In this document: positions 5,390 to 7,937 of the stretch, piece by piece
Layout of the letters: each line of letters opens with the position of its first letter
How positions within the stretch are numbered: the first letter of the stretch is position 1
Origin: an uncultured bacterium
GTDB lineage: Bacteria > Bacillota > Clostridia > Oscillospirales > Oscillospiraceae
Reading direction: 5' to 3'
Length of the DNA stretch: 7,937 bases
Assembly: GCA_949288405.1 (NCBI GenBank)
Contig: CASEKM010000147.1
Span: 1-7,937 of the forward strand
The notes under the pieces: generated by a model
Told to the model about the DNA's origin: nothing
What the model saw: only the letters and a program-made list of their open reading frames with translations
Database searches by the model: none
Position numbers and translations under genes: made by a program

Positions 5390-5773
5390 ATGCGTATGTA
5401 TGCCCATCTGCCCGAGTCGGAACTGGACATCATGCTGGTGATCTGGGACCTGGGGGGACAGGCCGCCGCGCCGGACATTCTGGAGCGGCTGGAGCGCCCC
5501 CTCACCGCCAGCGCCCTGCACAGCTACCTCAAACGGCTGGAGGACAAGGGCTATCTGTCCTGTGCCAAGGAGGGCAAGGTGAACCGGTACGCCGCCCTGG
5601 TGCGCCGGGAGGACTACCAGAGCCGGGAGGGCCGGACCATCCTGGGCAAGCTGTACCAGGGGTCCCTGAAGCGCTTCGCCGCCGCCCTGTACGACGGGGG
5701 CGCCCTGGATAAGGGGGAAGTGGAGGAGCTGCGGGCCTATCTGGAGGAGCTGGAGCGAGAGGAGGGGAAGTAG
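5390..5773 (+). CDS. blaI: BlaI/MecI/CopY-family transcriptional repressor
   Basis: A 127-residue dimeric winged-helix repressor. Residues 7-70 are the DNA-binding domain: LPESELDIMLVIWDLG, then the recognition helix in TASALHSYLKRLEDKGYL, then a wing with KEGKVNRY. Residues 72-122 form the helical dimerisation domain, ending EVEELRAYLEELE. Family members hold their operon off until cut by the partner M56 protease. Lining up the EELR end with staphylococcal BlaI from memory puts A99-L100 where that protein has its cleaved Asn-Phe bond, so the cut site, if any, differs. AGGAGG lies nine bases before the ATG, and two BlaI-like operators lie in its own promoter. The next gene starts immediately after its TAG stop. 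Family is certain; the symbol denotes family, not proven beta-lactam control. Confidence 0.93.
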   Translation: MRMYAHLPESELDIMLVIWDLGGQAAAPDILERLERPLTASALHSYLKRLEDKGYLSCAKEGKVNRYAALVRREDYQSREGRTILGKLYQGSLKRFAAALYDGGALDKGEVEELRAYLEELEREEGK

Positions 5774-7744
5774 ATGGAGGCCGTGTTTTTACAGGTGCTG
5801 TGGGTGTCCCTCACCGTCTCGGCGGTGCTGCTCCCCCTGCTGCTGGCCAAGGGGTGGCTGCGGCGGCGGGTGCGGGCCAAGGCGCTGTATGTGATCTGGC
5901 TCCTGCTGGCCCTGCGGCTGGCGGTCCCGGTGGACCTGTCCCTGCCGGAGCCCCCGGTGGAGGTGGAGGCCCCGGAGCTGTCGGTGGCTCTCACCGTGCC
6001 CGCCCCGGGTATGACGGTCGACGGGGAATCCCCCTGGGCCGGTCAGGACACCCGTCCCCAAACGGAGGAGTACTGGGCCGAGTCGCCCCGTGTCCCTGTG
6101 ACCGTGGTGCTGTCCGCCCTGTGGCTCACCGGGGCGCTGGCCGCGGCCCTGATCCAGGGGGGCGGCTACCTCCTGGCCCGGCGGGACCTGCTGAGAAGCG
6201 CCCGGCCGGCGGAGGAGGAGACACAGGCGCTGGTGGGGCGCGCGGCGGCCCGCCTGGGGCTGAAGCGGCCCATCGCGGTCCGAAGGACAAGCCGTGTGCG
6301 CACCCCCATGGTGCTGGGCCTTGTGCGCCCGGTGCTCCTGCTGCCCCAGGGGGCGGAGCCGGACGGGCTGGTCCTGTGCCACGAGCTCACCCACTTGAAG
6401 CGCCGGGACCTGTGGTACAAGGCCCTGCTCACCGCCGCCTGCTGGCTCCACTGGTTCAACCCCCTGGTGTGGTGGATGAGCCGGGCGGCCAGCGAAAACC
6501 TGGAGCTGTGCTGTGACGGGGACGTGACCGCTGGGCAGGACGCCGCCTTCCGCCAGAGATATGGGGAGCTGCTCCTGTCCGCCGGGGAGGAGGGGCGGGG
6601 CCCCACCCTGTCCAGCCGCTTCGGCGGGAGCGGGAGGACGGTGAAGGAGCGGCTGGCCAATCTGTTTCTGACGAAACGGCGGGGCCGGGCCCTGGCCTGT
6701 CTGGCCGTGGCGGTGGTGGCCCTCCTGGGGGCGCTGACCTCCTGCCAGCCCAAGACGATGACCGATCAGGAGGCGGTGGATGCACTGAATGAGAGCCTGG
6801 ATTGGTCCCTGGGCAATGAGGGGACGACCCTCTCCTTCACCATCCCGGAGGGGGAGCGGGACTGGGACATCCGGCTGAGTCAGGATACTTTCCCAGAGGA
6901 CCCGGATGTGATCCAGTCCTTTAATGAGACCCAGTGGACCCCCGGGGAGCGTTACGCCTTCTTGCTGCCCCGTGACATACTGCTGGGGTACCAGCTGACT
7001 TTGAACGTCTCGCTCAACGGGGGTGCGGAGGGATTTACTGTCGGTATGACCTCTATGGCTATGACTCCAAATGCTTCTCAAACGGCTCTGGAACAGCTGC
7101 GCTCCAGTATCACCTACGACGGGGAGCGGGTGAGTTTTACCATCCCCGAGGGGGACCGGGCGTGGAACATCCAGATTTCCGGCCGGGCGGAGGTGGAGTG
7201 GCTGGGGGGAATGAGCCTCCATTATCTGGACGGCGCCGACTGGACGGCTGGAGAGACCTACTCCTTTGAACTCTCCTCCCTGGCCGCCCAGGATGTGACG
7301 CAACTGACTATGCATGTCTTCCTGGAGGAGCAAGAATCGGAGATTGACCTGCTCCCCTACCTCCCCTATGTAAACGCGGAGTATGGATTTACCCTGACTC
7401 TGCCCCAAAGCTGGCGGGGCCAGGTGGAGCTCCTGGAAAACGACCCCAACTTGCATGATGTGACCTGTGCGGCCAGCTTTTACATGCGGGACGCGGGGGA
7501 CCAGGACTACGCCGGCTGGCTGGTGGGCATTTACCGGTGTACCTCTCAGGAGTGGGAGGAGACCGAGGCGGCGGGGAATCCCTATGACCTGCCGGTCTTG
7601 GCGGAAGCAGGAGGATATGTGTTCTATGCCGCTGGCCCTACTGATTTGCCAGTGGATGAAAACATTCCCGGAGCACTGGAGCGCTATGCACAGCTCTCCG
7701 CTCAGATTTCAGCGCTTCTGGAGAGCTTCACTCTCACTGCCTAG
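5774..7744 (+). CDS. M56-family (BlaR1-like) membrane metallopeptidase with a non-penicillin sensor
   Basis: A 656-residue membrane sensor-protease, predicted to cleave the adjacent BlaI on signal. Helices at about 3-24, 36-52 and 107-128 precede a cytoplasmic gluzincin domain (130-303) with the zinc motif HELTH (203-207), the third ligand probably E244 in ELCCD, the conserved TPMVLGL...LLLPQG stretch (177-193) and KERLANLF (291-298). A fourth helix (305-322) ends LLGALTSC. The outer part (324-656) is not a penicillin-binding domain: no SxxK/STYK acylation motif is seen. Instead it holds two copies of a module starting at SFTIPEG (354 and 454), then a third domain from EYGFTLTLPQSW (536). It starts directly after the repressor stop, with AGGAGG eight bases upstream inside blaI, so the two are translationally coupled. 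Signal and target gene are unknown. Confidence 0.92.
   Translation: MEAVFLQVLWVSLTVSAVLLPLLLAKGWLRRRVRAKALYVIWLLLALRLAVPVDLSLPEPPVEVEAPELSVALTVPAPGMTVDGESPWAGQDTRPQTEEYWAESPRVPVTVVLSALWLTGALAAALIQGGGYLLARRDLLRSARPAEEETQALVGRAAARLGLKRPIAVRRTSRVRTPMVLGLVRPVLLLPQGAEPDGLVLCHELTHLKRRDLWYKALLTAACWLHWFNPLVWWMSRAASENLELCCDGDVTAGQDAAFRQRYGELLLSAGEEGRGPTLSSRFGGSGRTVKERLANLFLTKRRGRALACLAVAVVALLGALTSCQPKTMTDQEAVDALNESLDWSLGNEGTTLSFTIPEGERDWDIRLSQDTFPEDPDVIQSFNETQWTPGERYAFLLPRDILLGYQLTLNVSLNGGAEGFTVGMTSMAMTPNASQTALEQLRSSITYDGERVSFTIPEGDRAWNIQISGRAEVEWLGGMSLHYLDGADWTAGETYSFELSSLAAQDVTQLTMHVFLEEQESEIDLLPYLPYVNAEYGFTLTLPQSWRGQVELLENDPNLHDVTCAASFYMRDAGDQDYAGWLVGIYRCTSQEWEETEAAGNPYDLPVLAEAGGYVFYAAGPTDLPVDENIPGALERYAQLSAQISALLESFTLTA
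6827..7015 (+). repeat. Sensor module copy 1 in the M56 protein (residues 352-414)
   Basis: The first copy runs from TLSFTIPEGERDWDIRLS (352-369) through WTPGERYAFLL (388-398) to QLTLNVSL (407-414). The alternating strands suggest a beta-sandwich. Conserved points shared with copy 2 are SFTIPEG, R, W-x-I, W-T-x-G-E-x-Y-x-F and QLT. Confidence 0.75.
7127..7324 (+). repeat. Sensor module copy 2 in the M56 protein (residues 452-517)
   Basis: The second copy runs from RVSFTIPEGDRAWNIQIS (452-469) through WTAGETYSFEL (490-500) to QLTMHVFL (510-517), displaced 100 to 103 residues from copy 1. It looks the more typical copy; a short linker rich in Met, Thr and Ala (420-444) separates the two. Confidence 0.75.
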
Positions 7745-7802
7745 CTGAATCGCCTGCTCGCTTGCGTTTTTTCCTCACAGATAGTACAATAACACACAGC
7801 GG

Positions 7803-7840
7803 GACCCCGCACCGGCGGCCGGCCGGAGCGGGGTCTTGTT
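7803..7840 (+). terminator. Intrinsic terminator of the BlaI-M56 operon
   Basis: GACCCCGC (7803-7810) pairs with GCGGGGTC (7828-7835). Inside it, after an A/A mismatch, CCGGC (7812-7816) pairs with GCCGG (7822-7826). TTGTT follows. It begins about 60 bases after the M56 stop codon. Confidence 0.8.
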
Positions 7841-7937
7841 GTAGCCCGAAAACCCCCGGCTATGCCGGGGAGTTCCGTAAGAGCTTTAGCGGAGAGTAGG
7901 AAATAAAAGCTCCCTTTGCTATACTGAGAATGCGGCC
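7841..7937. other. Right-edge intergenic sequence with hairpins, possible mobile-element end
   Basis: CCCCGGC (7854-7860) pairs with GCCGGGG (7864-7870) across the loop TAT, and GAGCTTT (7881-7887) pairs with AAAGCTC (7906-7912). TATACT (7920-7925) could be a -10, but no good -35 precedes it. The C-rich hairpin recalls terminal hairpins of IS200/IS605-type elements. No transposase is visible, and an ATG at 7930 is too near the edge to judge. Confidence 0.22.

Noticed and set aside
5789..7456. 555-codon open frame antisense to the M56 gene
   Set aside because: Low-complexity Gln/Gly/Pro/His composition typical of the complement of GC-rich coding DNA; no start signal.
5774..7744. Calling the M56 protein a beta-lactam sensor BlaR1/MecR1
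   Set aside because: The protease half fits, but the outer half has no transpeptidase motifs, so a beta-lactam role is not supported.
1..7937. CRISPR array or toxin-antitoxin pair
   Set aside because: No regularly spaced repeats are present, and the only small genes are the BlaI repressor and the operon's terminal 80-residue protein, neither paired with a toxin-like partner.

Overview
The window reads as chromosomal DNA of a GC-rich anaerobic Firmicute, most likely Oscillospiraceae/Clostridia (Flavonifractor- or Lawsonibacter-like). This is inferred from strongly GC-ending codons, AGGAGG-type ribosome binding sites, a rubrerythrin, a tRNA-Ser of clostridial shape, and a BlaI/M56 pair. No species can be fixed from the sequence alone.

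Layout, left to right. (i) The last 35 codons of an unidentified + strand gene end at a bidirectional hairpin terminator shared with a convergent rubrerythrin gene (- strand). (ii) Rubrerythrin and nicotinate phosphoribosyltransferase (pncB, +) are divergent. Their best promoters overlap over the -10 boxes, and an 18-bp dyad sits where a repressor could act on both. (iii) pncB ends at a strong terminator, followed by a complete tRNA-Ser(CGA) with encoded CCA and its own near-perfect terminator. About 100 bp of highly foldable non-coding DNA follows. (iv) A four-gene operon runs leftwards from about 5191 to 2741: ketopantoate-reductase-family protein, Nudix hydrolase (MutX/8-oxo-dGTPase-like), LacX-type aldose 1-epimerase, and an 80-residue unknown protein. 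All three junctions are 4-base stop/start overlaps, so translation is probably coupled. (v) Divergent from it, a consensus promoter carrying two BlaI-like operators drives a BlaI/MecI-family repressor and, immediately after its stop codon, an M56 (BlaR1-like) membrane metallopeptidase. (vi) A terminator closes that operon. The last ~95 bp hold another hairpin and no complete gene.

The most unusual item is the BlaI-M56 pair. The protease half is a normal gluzincin antirepressor with HELTH. The outer half has no penicillin-binding sensor: it has two tandem copies of a module carrying an SFTIPEG...W-x-I motif, then a third YGFTLTLP-type domain, all preceded by a lipobox-like Cys directly after the last membrane helix. 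No beta-lactamase or other target gene is present, so signal and target are unknown. Housekeeping genes around it (NAD salvage, peroxide defence, nucleotide sanitation, sugar mutarotation) look ordinary; the regulatory DNA between divergent genes is worth a second look.
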